DNA from: Zelopaecilomyces penicillatus
Taxonomy: Eukaryota; Ascomycota; Sordariomycetes; Hypocreales; Pseudodiploosporaceae
Assembly (NCBI GenBank): GCA_005765155.1
Contig: VCCP01000003.1
Location: 3,906,001-3,970,000 of the forward strand
Length of the DNA stretch: 64,000 nt
Direction: 5' to 3'
Part shown: positions 44,701 through 57,544 of the stretch, in pieces
Position numbering within the stretch: position 1 is the first letter of the stretch
How the letters are laid out: each line of letters opens with the position of its first letter
Notes under the pieces: generated by a model
Database searches by the model: none
The model's input: only the letters and a program-made list of their open reading frames with translations
Told to the model about the DNA's origin: nothing
Made by a program: the position numbers and the translations under genes

Positions 44701-45615
44701 AATGTGCATGGAGAAGGCATCGTCGGCAGGTCGGTCCTATTTAAGCTCCGTACGCCGAACATGACTGGTATCACCTAATAAGACATCAACATCCCTCGGC
44801 AAGTTATGCAGCGGAGTTATAGCATGCAGCTAAATATTTGTGCTTTCCACTCGGACTTTGCGTATATGCTTCATATAATAGGGACGCCTGTTGCAACGTC
44901 AATGTGAATTATTAATGAGATTATGAGCACCTGATTGCAGGGTTGCGTCGGAAAAACTTGCTGCTCTGGCCAGTCAGGGACTTCATATTCCAAGATTACT
45001 AAGGTGCAGTTAAGAGGTAGCACTGTAGGAGGGCCCTACCTACCTACTAGGTATGAAGGTACCTATGCTATAGCACCAAGCTGCGAACTGTCAAGGGTGG
45101 CGGGTGGCAGGCAGTTGGTTGTTGTGGTTCTTGTGGAGCCCCGAATCGTCATCATCCGCGGATTCACTGGTCTGGTGGGGGATTTTGGGGGTTCGCTCCA
45201 CTACCTCTAACTGTCTTGCCTCCATGCCTGCACTACCTGCGCTGCCTGCAGAACTAGTTGTTGTCGCTGACAAAGCGCAATTCTTCTCGGCGCTTTCAAC
45301 TCTTTGTGCCGTTTTCTTGTTATCCGGCCTCTCGGTCGCATTCCTGCCCTTGCTCATTTACACCGATTGACTCGTCCCTTCATTCTCGCACAGACTTTGC
45401 TTCGATAAATTGCCTGGCCACTGGTCAGCAACGCGCCGATTGGACTTCGTTTCAGATAGCTTGATTGCTGAGCTTTGAGCTCCCCCGATATCCTTCCGAC
45501 TAGGTGCACGCCGATCTGCAAGTCTTCACCACCTCTCTACGTACCATCCACCATCGCCGACGTTCCGAAAATCGAGCATGAGATGACGTTTTGAAGCCTG
45601 AAACGGATCGAAATC
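44701..45615. other. 0.9-kb spacer with leader of the ABC transporter gene
   Basis: 3' end of the esterase gene, then C/T-rich leader from about 45180. A minus-strand frame of 88 codons (45091–45357) lies opposite this pyrimidine-rich stretch and is probably a compositional artefact. Confidence 0.5.
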
Positions 45616-48600
45616 ATGGATTCCTACGGGGAGCAGAAAGTCCTGCTTCATACCGGATCTTTCACGGGCTACCGGCCAGAACAACAACTTGGCAGTGGTT
45701 ATCTTTCGGCTTCCTCCGACTACAAGCAACCTCTTTGCGGCAATGAAGAGGGTTGGGGCCCCTTGAGCCCGTTCCGCTACGACTTCACGCCCTGCTTCAT
45801 CGATGTATGGGTCGCGGCAGTCTCTGTCTATGGACTTGTGTTGGGTTCTGTTGCCATCTGGTGGCTCATTAGCAAGAAGCAACAACATCTCGCGACATCT
45901 AAAAACGTCCACTTCTGGACCAAGCAAGTACGTACTACCTGCATCATCAACATCATCTGGACACAAAAACCACCTGCTTCCTGTGTACTGTCTACCCATA
46001 AATGCCAACACTTGCTGACGTCGAATCTAGATTCTTCTCGCTGCCATTGTGGCCAATGCCGCCGTCCAACTTGCCTTTCAGATAATCAACTACCCCAATG
46101 TCTGGCTTGGCGACTTCCGAGTTTGGACAACCGTTCTATATATACTCTCCCTTGGAGTCATCTTCACTATTCAATGGCTGGAGCACTCACGCTTGAGAAA
46201 CGCCAATGGCGTGGTGCTCTTTTATTGGCTGCTTCTCAACATCTCACTAGCCGTCAAGCTGCGCTCCCTTATTTCACAACAGATCTATGCCAAGAGCCTA
46301 CCTTACTTCATAACATACTGTATAGGTTTCGGCTTCTCGATGGTAGAGTTCATGGTGGAATGGTTGTGGCCACGATCCTCAATCGCCACTGGCTATGAGG
46401 CGATTCAAGATGACGATGAATGTCCTGTGGAGTACGCGACCGTCTTTTCCAAGCTTACATTCTCGTGGATGACCCCAATGATGAGGCATGGCTACAAAGT
46501 CTTCCTCACTGAGGGTGACCTCTGGGGTTTGGCCAAGGATGATCAGACAAAACAGACGGGAGAAGCTCTTGAAAACGCTTGGGAGCACGAACTGAAACAT
46601 CGACCAAACTCACCATCGCTGTGGCTGGCTCTATTTCGCGCTTATGGCGGCCCTTATATGGTTGCTGCCATTTTCAAAGTTGGCAACGACGTTTCCCAAT
46701 ATATTCAACCTCAGCTCCTGCGTCTCCTTATTGCGTTCGTGGCGTCATACAATTCTGGCAACAGTCCGCAACCCATCATTAAAGGAGCGTCAATCGCCAT
46801 AGGCATGTTCTCATGCGCTGTCTTTCAGACAACCATGGTTGTAAGTACTTTGTTTTCTGTTTTACGAACTAGATTTTAGCTAATCACCTGAAAACAGCAT
46901 CAATACTTTCAATTGGCCTTTGAGACAGGTATGCGTATCAAAGGCGGCCTCGCCTCCACTATCTACAGGAAATCTCTTAGGCTGTCCAATGAGGGAAGAT
47001 CGTCTAAATCTACTGGAGACATTGTCAACTACATGGCTGTTGATGCACAACGTCTTCAGGATCTCACCCAGTTCGCTCAGCAGGCATGGTCAGCGCCATT
47101 TCAAATCGTCATTTGCATGATCTCACTCTACAACCTTGTTGGGTGGTCTATGATGGCTGGTATAGTGGTCATGATTGTCATGATGCCCGTACAAGGATTT
47201 GTAGCCAGGATGATGAGAAACCTGCAGAAGGAGCAGATGAAGAACAAAGACGCAAGAAGTCGACTGGTAAATGAAATCATCAATAACATGAAGAGCATCA
47301 AGCTGTATGCATGGGGATCTGCCTTCATGAATAAGCTAAACTATGTTCGAAACGAACAGGAGCTGAAAAACTTGCGAAGGATTGGTGCCACACAGGCAGT
47401 GGCTAACTTCACATGGAACACGGCTCCTTTCTTTGTTTCTTGCTCTACTTTTACTGTATTCGTTCTTACACAGGATCGACCTCTGACCACTGAAATTGTC
47501 TTCCCAGCTCTAGGTACGCACACCTCCGCTACCCTACCTTTGCTTTGTCGGCTATGTTTTACTAACTCTTGACACAGCGCTCTTCAATCTTCTTACGTTC
47601 CCACTTGCCATTCTTCCAATGGTCATCACGTCCATTGTGGAGGCTTCCGTCGCTGTGGGCCGTTTAACTTCATTCCTTACCGCGGAAGAGCTACAATCGG
47701 ATGCAGTTATCATCAAGCCTGCTCCCGAAGAACTTGGCGAGGAAACAATTGTCATCCGTGACGGCACATTCTCGTGGAACCGTCATGAAAATAAAAATGC
47801 CCTAACAGACATTGAGTTCACAGCTTACAAAGGCGAGCTTTCATGTATTGTCGGCCGAGTTGGAGCTGGCAAATCTTCATTCCTACAAACTATTCTTGGA
47901 GATCTTTGGAAGGTGAAAGGTTCTGCTGAAGTCAGGGGAACTGTTGCATATGCCTCTCAGCAATGCTGGGTTCTCAACGCCACTGTCAAAGAAAACATCA
48001 TTTTTGGATATAGATACGATCCCGACTTTTACGAAAAAACCGTCAAGGCCTGCGCTCTTCTAGACGATTTTGCTCAACTTCCGGATGGCGACGAGACTGT
48101 TGTGGGCGAAAGAGGCATCTCGCTAAGTGGTGGTCAAAAGGCTCGCGTGTCTCTTGCCCGTGCCGTATATGCCCGAGCGGATATCTACCTCCTTGACGAT
48201 GTCCTATCGGCTGTTGATTCCCATGTTGGCCGACATATCATTGATAATGTACTTGGACCACGAGGGTTACTTTCCACAAAGACTCGTATACTTGCAACCA
48301 ACGCCATCACAGTTCTTCGACAAGCAAGCTATATCACTCTGCTTCAAGATGGTGCGATTGCTGAGAGAGGCACCTACAACCAGCTGGTGGCGAGCAAGGG
48401 CTTGGTTGCTGAGCTGCTCAAGACCGCAGGTCAAGATTCTGGCAGCGCAAGTGGACAGTCGAGTGAGACTTCAACCTTTATCGAGCCCGACACGACCCAA
48501 GACAAGGAGGAACTTGAGGAGGCTCAGGAACGAGTGCCTGAAATGGCCCCTATTAAGACAGGATCTTCTGTTTTGGCTAAACCTAGGTCTAGTAGCATGG

Positions 48601-51071
48601 CGACTTTACGCCGTGCTAGCACAGCCAGTTTCAAAGGCCCTCGAGGCAAGCTCACGGACGAGGAGGTTTCGGGAAGTACCCGTACAAAACAGGCCAAGGA
48701 GTTTGTTGAGCAGGGTAAAGTCAAATGGTCTGTTTATGGCGAATATGCCAAGGAGAATAACCTTGTTGCTGTCGCTATTTACATATTGGCATTGCTTACA
48801 GCACAGACTGCCACTATCGGTAAGGGATAACCGCCCAGACTTCCAAAATCAATAGTTGCTAACAATGTCCTGGTAGGTGCCTCGTTTTGGCTGAAAATAT
48901 GGGCGGAGAGAAACAAGGACGCAGGCTCTAATGACCACATCGGAAAGTATATAGGAATCTACTTCGCGTTTGGTATTGGCTCATCTGCCTTGACTGTCCT
49001 GCAAACACTGATCTTATGGATTTTCTGCTCTATTGAGGTAGGCTCTCAACGACATAAACCTCTATTCATTTACATTGAGTACTAAACCGATCTATAGGCA
49101 TCTCGCAAACTTCACGAGCGCATGGCAAATGCCATCTTTAGATCGCCAATGTCCTTTTTCGATACCACTCCGGCAGGACGCATCCTGAACCGATTCTCTA
49201 GGTTTGTACAAATCATCGATTTAGCGCTAGGTCTAAACCTCTTACTGACCTGCTTTAGTGATATTTATCGCGTGGATGAGGTTCTAGCTCGGACTTTCAA
49301 CATGCTATTCGTGAATGTTGCCAAATCCGGCTTCACTTTGATGGTCATATCTGTGTCTACTCCCGCATTTATTGCATTCATCGTTCCGTTGGGCTTGACT
49401 TACTACTGGATTCAGCGATACTATCTTCGCACATCACGAGAACTGAAGCGTCTAGACAGTGTCAGCCGAAGCCCTATTTATGCCCACTTTCAAGAGTCGC
49501 TTGGAGGTGTATCGACGATTCGAGCATACCGGCAGCAAGATAGGTTCCAGCTTGAGAACGAATGGAGAATCGATGCCAACTTACGAGCATATTTCCCTTC
49601 CATCAGCGCGAATCGTTGGCTAGCTGTGCGCCTCGAGTTTATTGGTGCCATTGTCATTCTTGCTGCAGCAAGTCTTGCCATTATCTCAGTGGCAAGGCAC
49701 TCTGGTTTGAGTGATGGTATCGTTGGTCTGGCCATGTCCAATGCTCTCCAGATTACAACCTCTCTCAACTGGATCGTTCGTCAAACAGTTGAGGTTGAGA
49801 CCAATATTGTCTCTGTTGAGCGTGTGCTGGAGTACGCGAGACTGCCCAGTGAGGCACCTGAAATCATTCCCAACAAAAGGCCCTCTGTCGCCTGGCCCGC
49901 CAAGGGTGAAGTGGACTTTGTTAACTACAGCACTCGTTACCGCGAAGGCTTAGACCTCGTGCTGAAGAATGTTAATCTAGATATCAAGACTCATGAGAAG
50001 ATTGGCGTGGTAGGCCGAACCGGTGCCGGCAAGTCATCTTTGACACTTGCACTTTTCCGACTTATTGAGCCAGTGACTGGTCACATTGGTATCGATAATG
50101 TCAACACCTCAGAGATTGGTCTACTAGATCTTCGACGACGACTTGCCATCATTCCACAAGATGCTGCTCTCTTTGAAGGAACTGTCCGTGACAACCTCGA
50201 CCCAGGCCACGTGCGTGATGATACCGAGCTATGGAGTGTACTTGGTAAGTCTCTGTCAATATACCCAAGCATTCTTGAAAGTCAAAGGACATGTACCAAT
50301 GTTGTATTCACTGTCAATACCTACAAACTCTTTTTTTTTCGCAAATAAACACAAAGCTGATATTTCTCTGTAGATCATGCCCGTTTGAAGGACCACATAT
50401 CTGGTATGGAAGGTGGTCTCGAGGCAAAAATCAACGAAGGAGGTAAGTTTGTACTATATCTGATTCTGCTCTGTCTCGCTTTGCATCGGCATTTCAATAT
50501 CAAAACTGTTGCCTTTCGGACGTTTGCAGATGCAGTCACTCGGAGAGGGCGAGGTTGTGGCATCAAGATGCTGTGACCAAGTCTATGCGCAGAGTTCACA
50601 AACACCCTCGCCCTTCCTGAGTAATGGTTTCTTAGAGGATGTATCTTCTGCAAAGCTATACAGTTTATTGCTGCCATGTTTTAGTGTTGACTATGCATCC
50701 ATCAATTTGGAGAACCAAAAGACTAACTAATGTGGTACACAGGATCCAATCTATCACAAGGCCAGAGGCAACTTGTCTCTCTCGCTCGAGCCATGCTTAC
50801 CCCGTCTAATATTTTGGTTCTAGACGAGGCTACCGCTGCCGTCGATATTCAGACAGACGCCTTGCTCCAAGCCACCCTACGATCTCCACTGTTTGCCAAT
50901 AGGACCATCATCACTGTTGCCCACCGGCTCAACACTATTGTTGACAGTGACCGAGTCGTTGTTCTAGACAAGGGTGAGGTTGTAGAGTTTGACACGCCGG
51001 CGGAACTATACAAGAAGCAAGGCATATTCTACAGCTTGATGAAACAAGCAGGGCTTGAGGTAGAGTCTTGA
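45616..51071 (+). CDS. ycf1: ABCC vacuolar glutathione-conjugate/metal transporter, Ycf1 type
   Basis: Full-length MRP/ABCC transporter like yeast Ycf1, which moves glutathione conjugates and glutathione–metal complexes into the vacuole. The nine exons are 45616–45927, 46031–46840, 46898–47513, 47578–48819, 48877–49037, 49098–49201, 49259–50244, 50374–50442 and 50743–51071. All phases agree and give 1542 residues. An N-terminal TMD0 precedes TMD1. NBD1 has Walker A GRVGAGKSS (near 672), signature LSGGQKAR and Walker B IYLLDDVLSAVD. The linker carries TLRRAS, matching the phosphorylated RRAS site of Ycf1. NBD2 has GRTGAGKSS (near 1332), signature NLSQGQRQ and ILVLDEATAAVD. The last intron (300 nt) is much longer than the others. 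Intron 6 (49202–49258) is in frame and stop-free. Ycf1 versus a close paralogue such as Bpt1 is an inference. Confidence 0.92.
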
Positions 51072-53553
51072 GAAATTGTTAAAGATAATGACTGCAATGT
51101 TCTCTTTAAGAGGCTCTAATTGGCAGTGCAGTTGCATAGAAGCGTGGCGAAATTGGTAAACTATGTGAGCAGGAAGCATTGGTGTGTGAGCAGGTGGTGT
51201 AACAAAAAGTCCCTCGCGCAAAGCGTCACTATTGTGTTTCCTTTGGAGAGCCATTTATAGAATGCTCGTCTAATCTGGTATGGAATTGGAGAGAATACTG
51301 GTGTAGATAATGGACATGAAGAAAGGGATTGGTCTTGAAACCAGCACATCAACAGTTCACATGCTCTACTATCCTATACACAAGTGAGGCGAAACAACCC
51401 ATCAACGGGCCAACGCATGCCCATATCTATGAGCAGATGACGCCATCAATTTTTGAAACGCCTCTTCTTCAGAGAGTGGCACACCCTGGTAAGGCGTCCC
51501 TCTGCTGTGTTACTCGAATCTGCGTATGGCCGAGAGATATTACATGCTAGCATTTGGAATACCCTACTCGTATGTGAAGTAGCAGGCTTACATGTAGGTT
51601 TGTCTCATAGTAAGCGGGGAAACTCGTCAACCATTGTCGATTTCAAGTCGAATCACAAGAGCAGATAAGCGCATATATCAGTATGATTTGCGGCGCGACA
51701 GGGTCACGTCACATTGTCAACCCCCCCCCCCTCTCTCTATCTGTAGTTAACTAACAGTAATAGACTGGTAGGACAAGAGTCCAAACCATGTAGTCGATGA
51801 GATGGTTTGTGGTGGAATGAGCCGTTGCTAAAAGTGTTTTGTGAAACTGAAATGTAACGTGAGGGAAAAAAATGAAAAATGAAAAAAGAAGAAAGAAGAA
51901 ACGCACCCCCCCTCCCCCAAATGCAGGTCGAGGAGCTCGGATGAGATAGAGAGAGAGGTAGTCGAGTGTGAGCAGCGAGAGAAAGAGAAAACGGGCAAGA
52001 TTAGGCGTGTTGTATGATGATGCTGCAGGGTAATATAAAAACAGACGACGACCCACATGCGAGTCCAGCGTGATGTAATTGCTACTAATTACAGAATGAA
52101 TATGAGAAAAGTCTAGGACCAAAGATTCGGCAGTCTGGTTACATGAAAACTATCTCTCAAAAGATACGAGACCCGTTTACCCATCAGATCATTCCTGTAT
52201 GTGAAATGCTATTCCAGGACTTGATCCCGCATATCATCTCCTCTCTTGAACGTTTGAAACCGAAAGTTGGTATCAAAGCATGCATACGTTTTGGACGAAA
52301 CGCCCCCCTCAGGAAACATATCACCCATGTGCTTTATTTTCTTCGCTTGGATGTTTCTTATTCTTCCATAACCTCCCCTCCCTGTACTTGAAAGGCGAGA
52401 GGAAGGCTCAGGTTGGAAACTTGTCTATACTACAATGCTCGATATGTGCACAGACATACACGCATGTATTTATATATATATATATATTTCGGCCCGAATG
52501 ATGGGAGATCCTATCACGATGGGAATGGAACTAATCTAGGTAATTGTTTTTGGATATGTGATAGAGTGGGTAATAATAGCAAGCAGTGTAGGGACAAATT
52601 GGATTCTGTCCGCGAGTCTCTAAGCCCCGGCACGGCCGCCCCCACCAAGGCAACCCCCTCCCGTACACTCACATGGCATTGTTAGCAACAACATCGGATA
52701 CATAGGAGGTTACAGAGTTTGTTTTGATGGGACGGGAATAAAAAGAAAAGAAAGGAAGAAAAAGAGAGAACGAATCAAGTAACCAGAGATGGGAGGTTAC
52801 ACAGTGGCGCAGGCGGTAGAATCACAGCATTCTGTGACGGCTGGACCCAGGTCCCTTATGGGGAGGGGGTTCCGACGATATCTGGCCGGGATTGCCGACT
52901 AGATACATTGGCATTGCAGATTTTGTATTCGTCCTTGAAATTCCTGTCATAGTACGGGGGAGGGGTGTCGCAAAACTGTTGAGAGTATGCAATGCCTCAA
53001 TGGTGAACCACAAAGCATCTACATGATCCAAGCGTCGAGGATTTCTCAGGGTGTGGTACTGACGGGGCAAAGTAACCAACGGCCAAAATTCAAAGCAACA
53101 TAGTCAGAAAGGGCAAATCAACATCTTTGGTTACGGATACGAGTTCTGATGATGCCCAACCTTGCTTCAGAGAGAGAGAGAGAATAAAACATCTCCCCCC
53201 ATCTACATGATGACGCGAGATGAGTACGGTAGGAGAGGATGGGTTCATTGGTGTCACACAACCCAACCGGGGACAGAGACAGCGAGATGGAGAGCAAGGG
53301 GGCCCAGGAAATGTTGGTCCAATTGGAAGCTTGCCGTGGCTGCTGTACATAGCAGCTCCCAACGGCAATTGGGGGGGAGGGAGGAGAGAGAAAAATCCGC
53401 CTCTCATGGAACCTCTGCCTTGCCAAAAAAAAAAAAATCGAACGCAGGGGCAGTTGCTCAATAGCATAGCCGACAAGGGGCAAAGGGCCTGTTTGGTTGC
53501 ACAATAGCCCAAGCCCAAGCCCATACAGTACGTAAGAGATTTTGCCAAGAGCA
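51072..53553. other. Gene-poor region, part 1
   Basis: 3' flank of the ABC transporter and further spacer. It has C-runs (51721–51730, 51906–51917), an AT dinucleotide run near 52471–52488 and a tRNA-like A-box followed by two hairpins at 52805–52854. No open frame has recognisable protein features. Confidence 0.5.
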
Positions 53554-53561
53554 TTTATTGC

Positions 53562-53605
<44 letters not shown>

Positions 53606-53880
53606 CTGTCTGATTGTATCGACAGACAATGGACACACCAAAGTTGATTCAGAGGGCACCTGGATGGGGGGATACGGCAAGTCGGGCCAAGCTTCCCCGG
53701 ACATCTTCATTTCAAGAAGCGATGTGACACCAAAGAGCAATTGAACTACAGAATCCGTGCCTGGTCGGTCGGTCGGTCAATCGGTCAATCGTTCGGTCGG
53801 TCGGCTGGTCGGTCAGCAGGTTAAGATTTGCTGCCGACGGGAAGCTTCGTTCAAGTAGGTAGGTAGGTAGGTAGTCCTGC
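53554..53880. repeat. Cluster of three microsatellites
   Basis: A GA run of about 39 bases (53564–53602), a GGTC-type array with ATCG interruptions (53763–53815) and a five-copy GTAG array (53855–53874) lie within 320 bases. Length is likely polymorphic. Confidence 0.85.
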
Positions 53881-56800
53881 AGTAATGCCGTTGCATGACC
53901 AGCCGACCGGACGGACGGAGGGCAAACCTCTAATTAACAACAACGATACGAAGAGATGGCGTTTGAAGACAGCTCCAAAAAGGGCGTCTAACGCACCAGT
54001 CCGCCACCATTCCGCGTCTTGGCGCTTCCACTGTTGTTGTCGGACAAGTTTCGGCATTTTGGTCCCTCGTTCCGAAATACCCGTTAGTCGCAGACAATTG
54101 TAACGCTTGCGAAGAAGACCATAATGGTGGGAGCCAACGAACAAGCAGTTATGTTATGCCTTCTTCTTTTTTTGTCTCTTTGTGTGCCACCAGTCTGTTG
54201 CAAACTTGATTTCCTCATCCATCTGATCTGGCAGAATAAATCTAACAAGTTCGCGCCACAGGCGGGCCTATTAGCCAACCTTGGTAAGGAGACCTTGTCC
54301 ACACCGGCGGACCGATCTATCGGCTTGCAGTAGCATGTATTTATCACACATGTTTATTTTAGTAGTATTGCTTATGTAGTGATAGTCGTCCGGGAGCCAG
54401 CAACCGGCAGACCAGCAGCGCAAGGGGGAGGAGTATGGTCGTCCTGGTTGGTGAGAACCCCCCCACGCTGATACGCTGATTGGCAAGGCCGGTGCTGTTA
54501 GGGATTTGCAACTAATTACCCAACGCATTATTATTACAGGAACAGGGATCCAAGCTCGTTGAACTCCCCCGGCTATCGCTTGACGTTGACTGCACCATCT
54601 TGCAGTGGCTTGTGGCATGTGCTGTCTGGACAATAGTTAGGTGCAGCTTTGACCAAGCACCCAAATACCATACACCTGTTACTTACTGGTATTGGTACCT
54701 CTATAGCTTACGCCCTCCTTGCATCGGGAGCTTGAGCTCTCATCATTGGCAGATACAACGGACGAGAATGGCGGATAATTGGGGGTTTAGCAAGTGTGCA
54801 TTAATACACACAGCCCCTTTGTACTGTATCTCGTAAAGTGTGTGCGTGCGCGTGTGCGTTGTAAGGATAAAGTAAAACACATGACGTTCACCTAAATGCC
54901 AACATTTGAGTGGTTGGCAGTATCTAGCAAACAGTCACGGCACATAAACCACATCCGCACACGGGTGCTGACTCGTGAAGAACAATAAGCTTGGTTCGCA
55001 AGCACACCCTTTGGTCCTTGTTGCGGTTATTCTAGATACTTCTTCTAATATTACCATCTCCTTCATGCTAGACGGTGCTTGACGATGGAGGTGTGTTGAT
55101 TGATGGAGGTAGTGGGGGACCTCGAACCGATTAGGCGCGGACCCATTGCCTAGAGAGACCCTGCCTTGGAATGGTGTCCAAGGCCGTTTGTCGCGGATTG
55201 ACTAGCGACCATTACGGAGTGGTGCCAAACAAATCACTATAGAGCGCAGTTGGGCATCTCTCAAGCTGGTTGTCCAAGTAGTGAGGAGAGGGGCGGTTGA
55301 AGGGGCTACCCTGACAAGCCTTGATATACAGGCAAGGGATGAATGCGCCATGAAGGCGTGATGTGTGACGCAGGACATCCCGCTCCAAGTTCGAACAGAC
55401 AGAGTGCACAGACCGTGATGTTGACTGTGGCAATTTTGTAATTAACAGATGCCAGGAGACAGATGGCTGAATGTGGGCGGATCGAAGGCCTGCCATGGTT
55501 CTTGGCTGCCTTTCACACAAACGTGGCTTGGCGATCGCTCTCCCTTTGGCCTGCTTGCAAGCTCAATGTCTAAGCGATTGCCGAATGGATGTAGTACTAG
55601 CTATTGTACATGCTTGTACTACAAGCCAAATGTGTGTTCTGTAACAGCTGCTTGGTTGCCTGACCCTCGACAGGAAGCCGGCCCGGTAGGGCAGGGCAGA
55701 CTCGACATATTCATTATGTTGATTGGTTTTTCTTCTTCCCTTTCGCCTGGCGGGGTGCGAATATATGCCTTGAGACGTTAATATCTCTCTTAGGTGGACA
55801 CGAGACTTTGGCTTGCCTGGCTACGCGAGGTGCTGCAAGGGACCGTAGCGGGGACGCCATCCCAATCCCTAACGCATGGAGAGCTTGCCAACATGCAGAA
55901 GTTGATCAGCGCTCCTTGACATTTGGGCTTGGCCAGCGAAGAGGAACCAGTCATTCTTCAGCATAACAAAAGATAGAATGAGGAGTGCTGCAAAATCTCA
56001 CCTCTTGCTGACGAAATTGTGTCCAAACTTACATTGTGCAAACATGTTTTGAACAGAGGTTCAGTATATTCCAAAGGTCAGAGTAGCTTAGTTCTCCCGG
56101 GAAATCTATATTTGCTTCTTTATAAGAGAACATCCCTTGGAATAAACCATGTAATGCCTATAATCATGTGTAACATAATGTACGCTTTGTATAAGTTAGA
56201 GACCCATGGCTTAGTTATCACAATGCACCACTCACTGTTATTGATCTTTGAGCTGTTTTGGCGTTAAGTGTCACGTCTTGAGGCGTACAGTATGTGCCCT
56301 CCGATCGGTGAAGAATGAACTGCGATTTCCCAAGAATCTAGGGCCGTTTTGGGGAGAAAAGCCTAAGCCAATGGGGGCAAGAGGCTAAACGCCAGGGGCT
56401 TACGAGCGCACCTATAGTGGTGATGCCCGCGATTTTAGGTTTGCTTCTTGCTTCGCTGGCGGGCGGGCCGCTGCGGCAGCAAGTCATCGACGCCCCGACA
56501 CAACAAAGCTAACCGAGCAGATCGCAGCAGGGCAGCATACCTCCACATACGTACTACGTAGTAAGTTGCTTTAACTGTGTTCCAGTGTTATTGTTTTGGC
56601 CCCCGCTGAACTACCATGGGAATCCTAGTCATACTTTGATGATAATTGATACGCCCCAGGGTGTTCAGCTCGGATCCGAAATTACGTATCTGTTTGCTTG
56701 GATTATGTAGATTTGGTCGGTGATGGAGCTTCGATTCGGACGTCGACCAGCGGTCTGGTTGATCGAGATTCCTCACTGAAGACTTGAAAGGAGCATGCTG

Positions 56801-57519
56801 CTTGCACCAGCGCACCTGTAGACACAGAAACATAGGATGCATGGATACATAGCTAAAAATTCGGCGTCAGGTTAACAGCACTGATAATTACCAGCATTTT
56901 AATGCCTACCTCTGGTTAGGGTCCAAGATTTTGAAGTAGAGACAAACAGCAGCATGGAGTTCTTCCATTTCCATACTTACTTAATGCATACACAACCACC
57001 CTCACCCTGCCTGAAAAGCCGTAACAGTAGCGTTAGTGTTCATGATGTCGCTTAATGATCAATTAAGGTCGGATTGCCTTTTGTCCGATGCCACAATCCA
57101 GGGGTTCTTCCAAGGATGTCGTTGAGGCGTGCACTACAGGCACGCTGATGAGAGCCCGTGGAGTGGTAAAGGCTAATTTGCGCTACTCGTTCGTTGCCTG
57201 CGCTTTTGACCACCAAATTGTGGCTCGCTTGCGCATTGACTGAGTCGCGGTTTGCATGCGAAGGAGCGTGGGACCCTGCCAGCAACGGCTCATAGAAGCT
57301 AGAAACACCACTCACGCCTGCTTGACCAGCGATTACAATTGTCATGGTACAGTCGGTGTTAAGCTTGCTAGCCAGGTGCCATTCTGGGTATCGCACCGAT
57401 TATGGACTGGGGCTAATCACAGTGATGCATTCCTTCAGGTGCGAGTTCAGCTCGCTCTGCATTTTCAGGACCTGCCATGCTCTGTCGAGTTGAACGCTGT
57501 CTACCAGTGACGACAGTGA
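53881..57519. other. Gene-poor region, part 2
   Basis: No gene is supported. A 69-codon plus-strand frame at 54124–54333 starts with a hydrophobic stretch but has no other support. A GT-rich run lies near 54838–54861. Confidence 0.5.
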
Positions 57520-57544
57520 TAAGTGTGCGTGTGTGTGTGTGTGT
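57520..57544. repeat. GT dinucleotide microsatellite
   Basis: A run of GT units with one interruption. Confidence 0.8.

Noticed and set aside
45091..45357. 88-codon minus-strand frame rich in Lys, Ser and Asp
   Set aside because: It lies opposite the pyrimidine-rich leader of the ABC transporter gene, which by itself produces such composition; no splice or domain support.
54124..54333. 69-codon frame with a signal-peptide-like hydrophobic start
   Set aside because: The hydrophobic stretch comes from a T/C-rich run; no cysteine pattern, intron or family likeness after it.
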